In this document: one piece after another, positions 47,239 through 57,077 of the stretch
Numbering within the stretch: position 1 is the stretch's first letter
How the letters are laid out: each line of letters opens with the position of its first letter
Assembly (NCBI RefSeq): GCF_004770045.1
Contig: NZ_RQFO01000017.1
Location: forward strand, 558,001 to 622,000
DNA: 64,000 nucleotides
Origin: Leptospira montravelensis
GTDB lineage: Bacteria > Spirochaetota > Leptospiria > Leptospirales > Leptospiraceae
Direction: 5' to 3'
Notes under the pieces: model-generated
Databases searched by the model: none
Told to the model about the DNA's origin: nothing
Seen by the model: only the letters and a program-made list of their open reading frames with translations
Position numbers and translations under genes: made by a program

Positions 47239-49131
47239 ATGGTAGCAGACAAAAACAAATATGTCTATTGGACCAAATTCCAAAAAGACACAAGTCCCTT
47301 ACTGCGCCGATTTCTAATAGCAGCATCTGGTTTATTTGCCATAGCAGCTAGCTTACACCTACTTCCTTTATTCACAGGGCATGGCGAGGTAGATTATCTT
47401 TTTTTTGCAGTCGATCTTAGTTTCTCAGGAATTTTATTTTTAGAATATTTACTAAAGAACAAAGTACCATTAATCATTCGGGTTTTTAGTTTGATCTGCA
47501 CTACAGTGTTTATCTCTGTATTTTCATATGCTCGAAGTGGACTTCTCGGCAGTGCAGAAATATCATTATCGTTTATGATTGTTTCATTTTATGTTTTTCT
47601 CCCACCTATAATAAGTTTGATTTCTTCACTTATTATATCTTTATTACCCGCATTATTCGGTGGCCTTATTTATTTTTCAATCATACGGTTTCCTGATTCC
47701 CTTGGAACCAGAAATAATAATCCAAGAGATTGGATGTTTAATTCAATAAGTTTAATATTATTTTCTGTTTTAACTGGATTTTTAATCCAAAGACTGCGTT
47801 CCAAACTAATTAAAAATATAGTATATCTCAAAGAATCAAGAAGCAAAATACTCAATACTCAAAAGAAAATCGACAAACTAGCATTTTATGACCAACTAAC
47901 ACATTTGCCAAATCGGTACTTATTTGATAAATTGATACAAAATAGAATCAATTCAGGCATATCAGATTCCTTTCTCCTTTTAATCAATTTGAAGGGACTA
48001 AAAGTAATTAATGCATTACATGGAATTGGATTTGGAGACCAAATTCTAACCTTAACTGGATGTGTCTTAAAACTTTCTACAGATGAAATGCCTGGCGTAA
48101 TCGTTGCTAGTTTAGGTGGTGATGAATTTATACTTTGGATAGAAAACGCGACTAAATCGATAATTGAAAATGCGATTGTAAAATTTGATCTCAACAACAA
48201 TGAGTTGCTAACTCCGGAGCGACTCGGCCATAGACTTCAATACCGAGTATCTGGAATTCAATTTCCAAACGATGCAACCCGTTTAGATGAAATGATTAGA
48301 AAACTATCGATCGCAATGAATGTGGCAAGAGAAAGTCACTTAACAAAAATAGTTTGGTTCCAATCAGGGATGGAACTTAAAATTGAAAGAGAACAAAAAT
48401 TAAAAAACTATTTAGAGAAAGCTGTCTATAGCAGTAACTTCAAAATTGCTTACCAAGAAAAAGTGGATATCACTTCTAGAGAAACCGTAGGTCTGGAAGC
48501 ACTTGCCAGGTGGAGTTTACCTGAATTTGGAGAAGTTTCACCTGAGGAGTTTATACCGATCATCACCAATTCGGAGTTAATTGTACCATTTGGAAAATGT
48601 ATTTTCGAAAAGGTAATTTCACATATCCCAAGGTTATTGGAATTGTATGGAAAACAAATAAAAATCTCGATTAATATCTCACCAATATTCTTTTTATATC
48701 CAAACTTCAATGAATATATTATTCACTACTTAACTGATCACAAAATTGATCCAAAACATCTCATATTCGAAATCACCGAAGATGTATTTTTAGATGAAAT
48801 TGAAACTATTCAACAAATTGTATCTGAACTGAGATCTAAAGGAATTTCTGTTTCTTTGGATGATTTTGGAAAAGGTTATTCTTCTCTTCATTATATGCAA
48901 AAAATACAATTTGATGAATTAAAAATCGATAAGTCGTTTTTGGATGATATAGCCTGTTCAGACCGAAATTTTCTACTTTTAGAATCAATTTGCCATTTAG
49001 CAGATTCTTTAGGGCTAAAAACCATTGCGGAAGGGATTGAAAACGAAGAACAACTACTCCGCCTAAAACAAACAACTTGTCATGTGGTACAAGGTTATCT
49101 TTACTCAAGACCTCAAATTTTATTTGATTGA
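47239..49131 (+). CDS. Membrane GGDEF-EAL protein with degenerate GGDEF domain
   Basis: A 630-residue protein with about six N-terminal membrane helices (25-190), then GGDEF and EAL domains. GGDEF is at 293-297, but the metal-binding block is altered: the usual D-x-D-x-F-K is LINLKGLK (about 248-255) and N-D-x-x-G-H is INALHGIG. No I-site RxxD precedes GGDEF. The EAL domain looks intact (GLEALARW, DDFGKGYSSL). Hence it is probably a c-di-GMP phosphodiesterase with a regulatory GGDEF domain. Confidence 0.9.
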   Translation: MVADKNKYVYWTKFQKDTSPLLRRFLIAASGLFAIAASLHLLPLFTGHGEVDYLFFAVDLSFSGILFLEYLLKNKVPLIIRVFSLICTTVFISVFSYARSGLLGSAEISLSFMIVSFYVFLPPIISLISSLIISLLPALFGGLIYFSIIRFPDSLGTRNNNPRDWMFNSISLILFSVLTGFLIQRLRSKLIKNIVYLKESRSKILNTQKKIDKLAFYDQLTHLPNRYLFDKLIQNRINSGISDSFLLLINLKGLKVINALHGIGFGDQILTLTGCVLKLSTDEMPGVIVASLGGDEFILWIENATKSIIENAIVKFDLNNNELLTPERLGHRLQYRVSGIQFPNDATRLDEMIRKLSIAMNVARESHLTKIVWFQSGMELKIEREQKLKNYLEKAVYSSNFKIAYQEKVDITSRETVGLEALARWSLPEFGEVSPEEFIPIITNSELIVPFGKCIFEKVISHIPRLLELYGKQIKISINISPIFFLYPNFNEYIIHYLTDHKIDPKHLIFEITEDVFLDEIETIQQIVSELRSKGISVSLDDFGKGYSSLHYMQKIQFDELKIDKSFLDDIACSDRNFLLLESICHLADSLGLKTIAEGIENEEQLLRLKQTTCHVVQGYLYSRPQILFD

Positions 49132-49213
49132 AGATAACAAAACTTCAAATACACTTTATTTTCTTCCCTTTCTTTAGTTGCAGAGAAAAAACGAATCTAA
49201 AAATATATCCTCT

Positions 49214-50140
49214 ATGGGACAAGGTCACAATCATTCTAACCACGACCACCACTCGCACGATCATAACCATCTACATTCAACTTCCTCGTCTACAAATTTG
49301 GCTTGGGCATTTGCACTTAACTTAAGTTTTTCTCTCTTAGAATTAGTTGGTGGAATTTTTTCCAATAGTATTGCGATTATCTCTGATGCCTTCCATGACT
49401 TTGGAGATGCCTTATCTCTGGCGCTTGTTTGGTATTTGCAAAAAATATCTACAAAACCAAAAGACAATTATTTTGATTACGGTTACAAACGATTCTCCAT
49501 TCTCGGAGCCCTGATTATCTCTGTTATTCTTTCAGTTGGTTCCATTTTTATGATCATTGAATCTATCAAAAGATTCATCACTCCAGAAGAGACAAAAGCA
49601 AATGTTATGTTTGTATTAGCTATTATTGGAGTGGTAGTGAACGGTGCTGCCATGATTCGACTCAACCACGGCAAATCATTAACTGAAAAGGCAGTGTTTC
49701 TTCATTTTCTGGAAGATATACTGGGATGGATAGCTGTCCTTATCGGAAGTGTTGTTATGATGTATTTTCAATTTCCTTGGTTTGATCCTTTGCTTTCGCT
49801 TGCGATCGCATTATGGATTTTATGGAATGCTTATGGAAACATCAAACAAGTTATGACAGTTATGTTACAAGCAGTTCCTGAATCAGTCGATCGAAATCAT
49901 CTTATCGAACATTGGGAAAAAATTAAAGGAATTCAATCAGTGCATGATATCAAAATTTGGAGTTTAGATGGAAACCACCATGTTGCCTCCTTACATGTGT
50001 TAATTCACGAAAATGTAAAACTAACCGAATTTTCAAAGATAAAAGAAAAAATCCGAATGGTTGCATTAGAATTTAATATCATACATACAACTATCGAACT
50101 AGAAACAGATGCCGAACAATGTAAACTTCACTTAGATTGA
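49214..50140 (+). CDS. Cation diffusion facilitator, zinc-type efflux protein
   Basis: Exports divalent cations, probably zinc, from the cytoplasm. It begins MGQGHNHSNHDHHSHDHNHLH, a His-rich metal-binding tail, then six helices and a C-terminal cytoplasmic domain. Helix II has HDFGD and helix V HFLED, the H-x-x-x-D pair that marks zinc CDFs. The ATG at 49214 is chosen because the longer frame from 49178 uses a TTG and adds an unrelated leader. The last nine bases overlap the GST gene convergently. Confidence 0.92.
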   Translation: MGQGHNHSNHDHHSHDHNHLHSTSSSTNLAWAFALNLSFSLLELVGGIFSNSIAIISDAFHDFGDALSLALVWYLQKISTKPKDNYFDYGYKRFSILGALIISVILSVGSIFMIIESIKRFITPEETKANVMFVLAIIGVVVNGAAMIRLNHGKSLTEKAVFLHFLEDILGWIAVLIGSVVMMYFQFPWFDPLLSLAIALWILWNAYGNIKQVMTVMLQAVPESVDRNHLIEHWEKIKGIQSVHDIKIWSLDGNHHVASLHVLIHENVKLTEFSKIKEKIRMVALEFNIIHTTIELETDAEQCKLHLD

Positions 50141-50734
50141 ATTCATTGGTTTAAATCTTTCCAATGATTCAATTCTTTTGATCCATTCTAAAACTTTTGG
50201 ATATAATGATAAATCAAACCCTCCTTGATGTGCCACATGTGTGTATGCAAACAAAGATATATCGGCTGTTGTTATAGAATCACCAACCAAAAATTTACTC
50301 TTTGTTAACTGGGTTTCCAGAACTCGTAAAGCCTTATGACCACCTTCTTGTTTAGATTCGTATTCAGCCCGCCTCTCTTCAGGAATCCCCAAATAATGAC
50401 TAATAAATCTTGCTACTGCAATATAAGGTTCATGACTGTATTGTTCAAAAAACTGCCATTGTAAGACCTTTGCTTTTTCAAAACGATCCTTAGGAATCAG
50501 ATCACTTCCTTCTGCCAAATAATTCAAAATGGCATTGGACTCTGATAAAATTCTGCCATCATCCAAAATTAAAATAGGTATTTTCCCATTCGGATTCATC
50601 TTCAAAAATGAATCTGTTTTGGTTTCTCCTTTTTTTATATCAATATCTTGCCATTCATAAGGAATCTCTAGAAAGGAAGTTACTAGTAAAAGTTTATAAC
50701 TATTCCCTGATTGTCTGTCACCGTAAATTTTCAT
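50132..50734 (-). CDS. Glutathione S-transferase family protein
   Basis: A 200-residue GST: thioredoxin-fold N-terminal domain (MKIYGDRQSGNSYKLLLVTSFLEIPYEW ... MNPNGKIPILILDDGRILSESNAILNYLAE, with the cis-Pro and the E-S glutathione-gamma-glutamyl motif) and an all-helical C-terminal domain (LVGDSITTADISLFAYTH). The ATG at 50734 has AGGAAA upstream; a longer frame from 50788 overlaps the neighbour. It overlaps the DAPG-hydrolase-like gene by 17 bases, and both probably answer to the TetR protein divergent from them. Confidence 0.92.
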   Translation of the reverse strand: MKIYGDRQSGNSYKLLLVTSFLEIPYEWQDIDIKKGETKTDSFLKMNPNGKIPILILDDGRILSESNAILNYLAEGSDLIPKDRFEKAKVLQWQFFEQYSHEPYIAVARFISHYLGIPEERRAEYESKQEGGHKALRVLETQLTKSKFLVGDSITTADISLFAYTHVAHQGGFDLSLYPKVLEWIKRIESLERFKPMNSI

Positions 50735-51374
50735 TTTCCTTCCTATAAAGATCTGGTAAAAAACTTTCGAACTGACCCACCTCTTCAATGTTATGTTTTA
50801 TCCAAAAAAAACCGTGATTTTTATCAAAAAACAAAAACTCAAAGATGGGTCGTAACCACTTAAAACTAAATCCTTTCCAACCAACAATCAAACAATTTTC
50901 ATAAAGAGTTCCTTCTGGAGATTCTTTAAAAGAATATTCCATTCTTGCAATGGGTAAAAACCCATAAAGTTTCGGGTTATGAATGAAACCTTCCTCATCT
51001 AATTTTTCAATAGGGCTTACTACATTCACTAAATAGTTCTTTTTCCTTCCCAAGTATTCTACGATTCTAAGTTCGGAACCTGGGCCAACACTACCATTTG
51101 AATTTCGTTTTTCATAACTGACATGTACATGGTCTTCTGGATGCCAAACATGATACCGATTGTAATTTTTACCTTCATATTCTATATCTCCTTCCAAATG
51201 TTGAAACCACCAAACCAACATTTTGGGATACACAGCCTTAATGGTGTCATGCCGTATCCAGTATTTAACGCGCCCATCGGCAAGAATCTCTCTACCGGAT
51301 TTCGCGGAGTCTACCGACTTACGATTCCACTGAATTTCTAATTTTGGCAACAGACCCAATTTTACTGTTTTCAT
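50718..51374 (-). CDS. DAPG/phloretin-hydrolase-like protein
   Basis: A 218-residue soluble protein that resembles the 2,4-diacetylphloroglucinol/phloretin hydrolase family: WWFQHLEGDIEYEGKNYNRYHVWHPEDHVHV near residue 55, later AFIHNPKLYGFLPIARMEYSF-like strands, and FFWIKHNIEEVGQFE at the end with a conserved HN-x-E-E pattern. Family enzymes are metal-dependent C-C bond hydrolases on phenolic ketones. The assignment is by pattern memory and less firm than its neighbours. First gene of the TetR-controlled operon. Confidence 0.55.
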   Translation of the reverse strand: MKTVKLGLLPKLEIQWNRKSVDSAKSGREILADGRVKYWIRHDTIKAVYPKMLVWWFQHLEGDIEYEGKNYNRYHVWHPEDHVHVSYEKRNSNGSVGPGSELRIVEYLGRKKNYLVNVVSPIEKLDEEGFIHNPKLYGFLPIARMEYSFKESPEGTLYENCLIVGWKGFSFKWLRPIFEFLFFDKNHGFFWIKHNIEEVGQFESFLPDLYRKENENLR

Positions 51375-51387
51375 CTAGCTCTCCCTG

Positions 51388-51438
51388 GTATAGTAATCGC
51401 TATACCTACGATATTTAAATGTAAAGTAAATACTATAC
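51388..51438. promoter_or_regulatory. Two matching 18-bp operators between the TetR gene and its target operon
   Basis: GTATAGTAATCGCTATAC (51388-51405, with flanking G/C extending the dyad to 20 bp) is palindromic except for its centre. GTAAAGTAAATACTATAC (51421-51438) matches it at 14 of 18 positions. The sites are 33 bp apart, about three turns, and lie 14 bp before the ATG of the hydrolase-like gene. They very likely bind the adjacent TetR protein. Confidence 0.7.
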
Positions 51439-51502
51439 AAAAAATCAATCGAAAAATATTACCGGTGAAAAAAAATGATTCCAAACGGAGACTGGCGAGC
51501 CC

Positions 51503-52159
51503 ATGAAATTGACCCTAAAGTTACTACAGAACGAATTTGATTCATATCAAAATCCAAATTCTGAAAAGGAAAAAGACATAGTAAAGGCAGCAGAAAAGAT
51601 TTTTGCGGAATTTGGATTTGCTGGTGCCACGACTGCGGAACTCGCAAATCATGCTGGTGTAACAGAACGCACACTCTTTAAATATTTTCCTTCAAAGAAT
51701 GACTTATATAGACGGGTTCTTTCGGGATTACTTCTATCAACGATTGTACCAGGTCATATGTCAGACCTCAAAGAAAGACTACAAAGTTTAAAACCAAATT
51801 TTAAAGAGTGGTATGTTTCTATTTTAAAAGCAAGATATGAAGCGGTAGCAAACGAACCTCAAAAATTAAAACTACTACTCGGTGCCCTACTTTTTTCAAA
51901 AGAATTTGCCGATATTTTTGGGAATCTTTGGAAATTAAATTTATATGATACTTCGGTAGAAGCCATCCAATACTTTCAAGAAATGGGTGAGATAAGAAAG
52001 GATTTAGATCCAAATCAAATCGTTAGGGCTTCTTTTAGTTTGGCCGCCAGTTTTTTAATTACAAAATTTGTATTAGCACCCAAGTTTCCTATTGATCCAG
52101 AGAAAGAAATCGAAACCATTTTTTCTATTTTTTACCAAGGAATCAATAATCAAAAGTAA
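51503..52159 (+). CDS. TetR-family transcriptional repressor
   Basis: A 218-residue regulator. The N-terminal helix-turn-helix is clear: DIVKAAEKIFAEFGFAGATTAELANHAGVTERTLFKYFPSKNDLYRRV (about 28-75). The remaining residues are the helical ligand-binding and dimer domain. It is divergent from the GST/DAPG-hydrolase-like operon, with operator copies in the 128-bp gap, so it probably represses that operon and itself until an aromatic or electrophilic compound binds. Ligand is not predictable. Confidence 0.93.
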   Translation: MKLTLKLLQNEFDSYQNPNSEKEKDIVKAAEKIFAEFGFAGATTAELANHAGVTERTLFKYFPSKNDLYRRVLSGLLLSTIVPGHMSDLKERLQSLKPNFKEWYVSILKARYEAVANEPQKLKLLLGALLFSKEFADIFGNLWKLNLYDTSVEAIQYFQEMGEIRKDLDPNQIVRASFSLAASFLITKFVLAPKFPIDPEKEIETIFSIFYQGINNQK

Positions 52160-52229
52160 TTGATCCATACATTGTATTGAACTATGATTTTAGAATCTCT
52201 AGTATGTTTTTTTATTTGATTACTTTTAT

Positions 52230-53411
52230 TCATTTTTTAGGAAGTAATAAAATAACCTTTCCTTTAGTTAACAAATTGTTTGCGACTTCTTCTACTCCGC
52301 TTTCACTTCCCAAATAATAATCCAATCGACCAACACCGGTGATTGCGTTACCTCTATCATGGACAAATACCAATTGATGATTCACTGACCATTCCTTTGA
52401 TTGAAAAGTTAATAGAACGGGAAACCCCAAAGGAACTTCTTTATCCATAGCAACAGATCGGAAGGAAACCAAACGTATCCCTTGGCTCCCGAATGGACCT
52501 AAAATTGTTTTGTCAGTTTTAGTTTTTGACTTAGATAAATTTTCTCTTTCAAAGAAGATATACCTTGGATTCTTAAAAATAGCTTCTGAAACTTCTTTAG
52601 GTTTTGATTGGAAACAATTTGAAAGCTGGTATGGTTTGAGACTGGTGCAAATACCTTGCAGAAAAACAGAGGGACTAATATAATCCTTACCGTTATCTGC
52701 AGCATAATTGATACGAAACCATTCGTTTGTTTCTGTTTGTACCAAAGCGGATCCTTCTAGTTGGGCCAAATGTAAATCCGTCAATCGTAAGAAAACAATT
52801 GGTTTAGAATATTTTTCCCAAATGGACTTTTCTCTCCACCTTTCTCTCGGAAATAATTTTGGATTTTCCACAGAACTAAATTCTGATATAGGTGGTGTTA
52901 ATGCAGGGTATTGGTATTCCCCCTCAGGTTTTGTTTTTCCATAAATTCGCACTTCATAATATCCTGTTATAGTAGGAGGTCCATCAACTGGACTTAATTC
53001 CTTCAAGTGAAAATGTTTTTGAATTTCGTTTTGAATTTCTTCAATTGTATTGTTGTGTATTATTCTTTGTAATTCCTCTAAAGAAAGAAGTACTTCCTCT
53101 TTCGAATATTCCGTCTGCCCATACCAAAATTTTGAATCTTTGGGCGTCCGCTTAAAATACAATATGGATTCATTCAATGCGGAATCCAAATGAGGATCTT
53201 TTGAAAAATGAGTATTTACAAACGAAAGGGAAGTTTGCTTTTTTTTTGAATCAGTGAAGAGTCCTGACCGTTTTTCAATGTTCTTAGGCTCTGCATTTAG
53301 TTCCTCGGTTGCAACCGATAACCAATAAAGTACCAAAACCAATAGGGAAATTTTGATCCAAAGACAAACGGGTATGTAAATTTTGGAAGTAACTACCGGT
53401 TCGCTTGCCAT
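52230..53411 (-). CDS. mltA: Membrane-bound lytic murein transglycosylase A-like (MltA)
   Basis: Cleaves peptidoglycan with formation of 1,6-anhydro-muropeptides. N-terminal membrane helix (about 14-35), then the MltA domain: ITGYYEVRIYGKTKPEGEYQYPALTPP, an insertion domain, GPFGSQGIRLVSFRSVAMDKEVPLGFP and the 3D-like C-terminal fold FVHDRGNAITGVGRLDYYLGS, with the likely catalytic aspartate in GRLDYYLG. At 393 residues the length is normal. It is not clearly a lipoprotein, unlike E. coli MltA. Start not supported by a Shine-Dalgarno. Confidence 0.85.
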   Translation of the reverse strand: MASEPVVTSKIYIPVCLWIKISLLVLVLYWLSVATEELNAEPKNIEKRSGLFTDSKKKQTSLSFVNTHFSKDPHLDSALNESILYFKRTPKDSKFWYGQTEYSKEEVLLSLEELQRIIHNNTIEEIQNEIQKHFHLKELSPVDGPPTITGYYEVRIYGKTKPEGEYQYPALTPPISEFSSVENPKLFPRERWREKSIWEKYSKPIVFLRLTDLHLAQLEGSALVQTETNEWFRINYAADNGKDYISPSVFLQGICTSLKPYQLSNCFQSKPKEVSEAIFKNPRYIFFERENLSKSKTKTDKTILGPFGSQGIRLVSFRSVAMDKEVPLGFPVLLTFQSKEWSVNHQLVFVHDRGNAITGVGRLDYYLGSESGVEEVANNLLTKGKVILLLPKK

Positions 53412-53640
53412 AGAATAAGGTTTGTTTTTGTACTTTGATTCCGAAAACCATTAAAACAAAGTGAGAACCGAATTCGAAGGATCCGCACACTCCCCCAAGC
53501 AAATGTTTTAGCCTTATGTCTCATAAGAAAGGCACTGTCCAATCATTTTTCCCATTTCCCCTTGACTTCCTCGGGGGTACCAAAAACCTTTCAAAAGACC
53601 TCATATTTTTGCGATCATATATAGATAAATTAGGTGTTTC

Positions 53641-53802
53641 ATGAAACGTACATTCCAACCGAGTAAAATTAAACGCGTGAGAACTCACGGATTCCGAGCC
53701 AGAATGGCTACCCCAGGCGGAAGAAATGTGATAGCCTCCAGAAGAAGAAAAGGACGTGCTAAGTTGACTGTTTCCGACGAAAAAATCGGGAGAAAGTTCT
53801 AA
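53641..53802 (+). CDS. rpmH: 50S ribosomal protein L34
   Basis: Read directly: 53 residues beginning [20 protein letters not shown] and continuing with [10 protein letters not shown] and [10 protein letters not shown], the standard L34 sequence. AGGTG precedes the ATG by about five bases. This is the first gene of the rpmH-rnpA-yidD-yidC-jag-mnmE cluster. A TTGACT lies at 53562-53567 but with a poor -10 at 17 bp; a TATATA at 53618-53623 has no good -35, so the promoter remains open. The gap 53412-53640 holds no other gene. Confidence 0.98.
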   Translation: MKRTFQPSKIKRVRTHGFRARMATPGGRNVIASRRRKGRAKLTVSDEKIGRKF

Positions 53803-53873
53803 TTTAGGAGCTTCCTGCGGAGACCCTTCGCGACCAAACCAGGATCCAGGAACTCTTTCGTCAGAATCGAAAA

Positions 53874-54134
53874 ATGGGCAGGCCACCATTGCGATGGCTT
53901 GTCCGAAAAAACGGCCTTCCGTTTGCCAGTTTTTTATTTTGCCCCGATAAAACTCACAAAACAGCCGTTCTTCGCAACCATTCGAAACGAATTCTAAGAG
54001 AGCTGGTTAGGAAATATCTTTCATTGATCCCTGTAGGATACGATTGTGCCCTACTCATTCATAAAGATTTTGCGAAACTATCTAAGGAAGACCGAGAGGT
54101 TTTATTCCTTTCGGTACTAAAACAATTCCCATGA
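53874..54134 (+). CDS. rnpA: Ribonuclease P protein component, start unresolved
   Basis: Protein subunit of RNase P, which matures tRNA 5' ends. The family core is seen: [32 protein letters not shown], with the RN-x-x-KR signature, then a helical C-terminus. The ATG at 53874 would drop the first helix. The frame stays open upstream to a TAG at 53805 and encodes ETLRDQTRIQELFRQNRK, which looks like that helix, but contains no ATG, GTG, TTG or CTG. The true start is thus probably a rare codon, or there is a sequence error. Stop overlaps yidD by four bases. Confidence 0.88.
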   Translation: MGRPPLRWLVRKNGLPFASFLFCPDKTHKTAVLRNHSKRILRELVRKYLSLIPVGYDCALLIHKDFAKLSKEDREVLFLSVLKQFP

Positions 54135-54358
54135 ATCGGCTGTTTTTGGTTCTTATTTACCTCTACAAAAAACTGCTGTCCCCTCTATTACCTCCGGCTT
54201 GCCGGTTTACTCCCAGTTGTTCTGAATACGCCAAACAAGCGTTTGAAACTTATCCTTGGTACAAGGCGTTTGTTCTAAGTGTCATCAGAATATCTAAATG
54301 TCACCCTTATCATGAAGGTGGACATGATCCTTTACCGAAATCCTTTAACAAGAGTTAA
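54131..54358 (+). CDS. yidD: Membrane protein insertion efficiency factor
   Basis: A 75-residue YidD protein: short amphipathic N-terminus ([20 protein letters not shown]) followed by [49 protein letters not shown], with the three family cysteines. It assists YidC-dependent insertion. Overlaps rnpA by ATGA and ends three bases before yidC. Confidence 0.97.
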   Translation: MNRLFLVLIYLYKKLLSPLLPPACRFTPSCSEYAKQAFETYPWYKAFVLSVIRISKCHPYHEGGHDPLPKSFNKS

Positions 54359-54361
54359 CTT

Positions 54362-56317
54362 ATGCAAAATGATTCCACTAACAGACAAGGTCGTTTATTC
54401 CTCGCTTTATTCCTAAGCTTAGCAGTATGGATGGGGATTAACTATTTCTTTTTTCCACCACAACCACCGAAACCAAAAACCGCTGATGAAGTTTCCAACA
54501 AAGAGGTCTCTGAAAAGGAGAAAACTAACGGAAATACACCGGATACAAAAGCAGAATTAAAAAAACCAACAACTGAAACTACAAAGTTAAATCCGGTAAA
54601 ACCTGAAGATGTAAAAACCTTCTCATTAAAAACCGATTCTTTCCTTGTTCATTTCTCTAGTTTAGGCGGACGAATCACAGAATATTATATCAAAGACCAT
54701 AAAGAACCAGATGGTTCCGAGTTTGTCATTGCAAAAGATCCTAAGTTTCAAATTGAGTTTGATGGCCAAACAGAAAAAGCTGTAGAACTCACAAGAGGAC
54801 AAGGGTTTGACTTTAACATCATTGAAGACAAAGACACCATTCCTTTTTCCGCTTATAACTTAGTAAACTTTAGCTCAAGTTATGATGCAGTAACAAAAAC
54901 TGTGATCTTCGAGGCACCTTCGTTAGATGGTAAATTTTTAATCCAAAAGAAATTCCAATTTTTCCCATCTGAAAACTATTTTAAATTTCATTTAACACTT
55001 AAAAACAGATCTAACGAAACTATCAATATTTCTCCATCTAAATCAGATGTTTACTTTAGATCCTTTAGTTCCCTTGGACCAGTTTTAAAGAAAAAAGAAG
55101 ATTTTAATGACCGCGACAATGCTCACTACTTCCGTTATTACTATTTGGATGGAAGTTTTAAAGACCACGTAGATGGAACAAGCACACAAGGTTTTTTTGA
55201 TAACCTATTGGGTTCAAACGAAGGTAAAGACACTCGTTACGAAATCAAAAAAGGTTCCAATGATAAAGTGGATTTTGTAGGAACGGGAAGCCGTTATTTT
55301 ATTGGAGTTATTGACCCATTAAATGAAAATCCATCTGGAGTCCTTCTTGATAACCGCAAAGGAAACGAAACAGGTGTTCTTCTTGTTTATGATAATTGGA
55401 AACTAGGTCCAGGCGAAGAAGTAAACTTAGATTATGCGGCATATGTCGGCGTTAGAGAACTTGACGGAACAGCATTTCGCGATAGCAAACTCGATCCAAA
55501 AATCAACAAAGAATCTGTGTTTGCCGGCCTTAGTGATTCACTCGACAAATCCTTTAACCAAGGGATTACAACTCCACTTCGTAACGGAATTGTTTGGATC
55601 TTAAAAAAGATATATCTTGTCATTCCTAACTATGGTTGGGCCATTGTTATTTTTGCCATCCTCTTCAAATTGGCATTTTATCCGCTGAACAAAAAACAAG
55701 CGGAATCCATGAAGAAGATGCAAGAGTTATCTCCACAGATCAAACTTATCAATGAAAAGTATGCGGATGATCCAAAACTCAAACAAGAAAAAACGGTAGA
55801 GTTATACAAAAAGAACGGAACCAATCCGATGGCGGGTTGTCTTCCAATGCTCATTCAAATTCCTATCTTTATCGCACTATATACTGCGTTTTCTGACACA
55901 GTGGATCTTTGGAACTCACCATTCTTATGGATCAAAGATTTAAGTGAACCTGATACTGTTTATACAACTCCAAAGTTGGCCTTCATTGGTGCACTAGGAA
56001 TCAACATTTTACCACTCATCATGGTGGCAACACAAGTAGTTCAATCTAGAATGACAACGGTTTCCACTGATCCAAACCAAAAGATGATGATGTATATGAT
56101 GCCTGTGATTATGTTATACTTCTTCTGGTCAATGCCTGCTGGTGTGACAATGTATTGGACAATGCAAAACATTCTATCGATCGCACAACAAGTGTATACG
56201 AATAAGTTCGGAAAATCGGAAGATAAAAAAACTACTAATAATGGTCCAGAGCCAGCGAACAAAGCGACGGCGATAGCGCGACCTGGGTTTAGAAACCAAA
56301 ACAAAAAGAAAAAATGA
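54362..56317 (+). CDS. yidC: Membrane protein insertase YidC
   Basis: Inserts proteins into the inner membrane with or without Sec. At 651 residues it has one N-terminal helix (about 12-28), a Pro/Lys/Glu-rich linker, a large periplasmic domain (about 80-405) typical of Gram-negative YidC, then the five-helix core beginning [26 protein letters not shown] and continuing [57 protein letters not shown] basic tail ends the protein. Confidence 0.97.
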   Translation: MQNDSTNRQGRLFLALFLSLAVWMGINYFFFPPQPPKPKTADEVSNKEVSEKEKTNGNTPDTKAELKKPTTETTKLNPVKPEDVKTFSLKTDSFLVHFSSLGGRITEYYIKDHKEPDGSEFVIAKDPKFQIEFDGQTEKAVELTRGQGFDFNIIEDKDTIPFSAYNLVNFSSSYDAVTKTVIFEAPSLDGKFLIQKKFQFFPSENYFKFHLTLKNRSNETINISPSKSDVYFRSFSSLGPVLKKKEDFNDRDNAHYFRYYYLDGSFKDHVDGTSTQGFFDNLLGSNEGKDTRYEIKKGSNDKVDFVGTGSRYFIGVIDPLNENPSGVLLDNRKGNETGVLLVYDNWKLGPGEEVNLDYAAYVGVRELDGTAFRDSKLDPKINKESVFAGLSDSLDKSFNQGITTPLRNGIVWILKKIYLVIPNYGWAIVIFAILFKLAFYPLNKKQAESMKKMQELSPQIKLINEKYADDPKLKQEKTVELYKKNGTNPMAGCLPMLIQIPIFIALYTAFSDTVDLWNSPFLWIKDLSEPDTVYTTPKLAFIGALGINILPLIMVATQVVQSRMTTVSTDPNQKMMMYMMPVIMLYFFWSMPAGVTMYWTMQNILSIAQQVYTNKFGKSEDKKTTNNGPEPANKATAIARPGFRNQNKKKK

Positions 56318-56345
56318 AATCATTGTTTAACAAGGAAGATCACAG

Positions 56346-57077
56346 ATGAATAATTACATTTTCGAAGCCGAAGGAAAAACGAAAAGTGAGGCAGAAGAAT
56401 ATTCTTTAGAAACACTTCGTCTCCAACCAGGCGATTTACGATTCGAAGTAGTTGATTCCGGGAAATCCGGATTTTTAGGAATCACACAAAAAAAACCAGC
56501 CGTTGTACGCGCGTTTGTTGCTAATAACGACATCCCATCCGAAAAAATCATCCACGGAGTTATCATTACCATTTTGAAAAAAATGGGAATCCCCGCTGAG
56601 GTAGTTGGAATGGGTGACGTAGATGGAAAAATTTATGTCGAACTCACTAGTAAAGAATCTGGACTCATCATTGGTAAAAGAGGAGGCACTTTAGATTCTC
56701 TTCAATTCCTACTAAACCTTATGGTAGATCCAAAAATTCGCCATAACCGAAAAATTGTTTTGGATATTGAGTCTTACCGCGACAAACGCGAGTTATCTCT
56801 CATTCGATTGGCAAAATCTGTTGCCGCTTCTGTGATTAAATCAGGAAGATCCAAACTACTCGATCCAATGAATCCATTCGAAAGAAGAATTGTGCACATG
56901 GCAATCCAAGATGACGAAAGAGTATTCACAAGATCGGAAGGAAACGGAACTTTTAAAAGAGTTCGTGTCATCTCTGCAAAAGAAAAACATAAATACAAAG
57001 ATTTGGAAGATCCATCTAAAAAAGGCCTTCCTGTAGAAGACTTTGCAGACGGAGTAGACCAAGAAGATCTTGATTGA
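56346..57077 (+). CDS. jag: RNA-binding protein Jag/KhpB
   Basis: A 243-residue RNA-binding protein with Jag-N domain (1-50, [17 protein letters not shown] ... [14 protein letters not shown]), KH domain with [17 protein letters not shown] (about 108-124), and R3H domain ([18 protein letters not shown] near 180). It probably acts in cell-shape and division regulation via RNA, as KhpB does in Gram-positives. Follows yidC by 28 bases and overlaps mnmE by eight. Confidence 0.96.
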   Translation: MNNYIFEAEGKTKSEAEEYSLETLRLQPGDLRFEVVDSGKSGFLGITQKKPAVVRAFVANNDIPSEKIIHGVIITILKKMGIPAEVVGMGDVDGKIYVELTSKESGLIIGKRGGTLDSLQFLLNLMVDPKIRHNRKIVLDIESYRDKRELSLIRLAKSVAASVIKSGRSKLLDPMNPFERRIVHMAIQDDERVFTRSEGNGTFKRVRVISAKEKHKYKDLEDPSKKGLPVEDFADGVDQEDLD

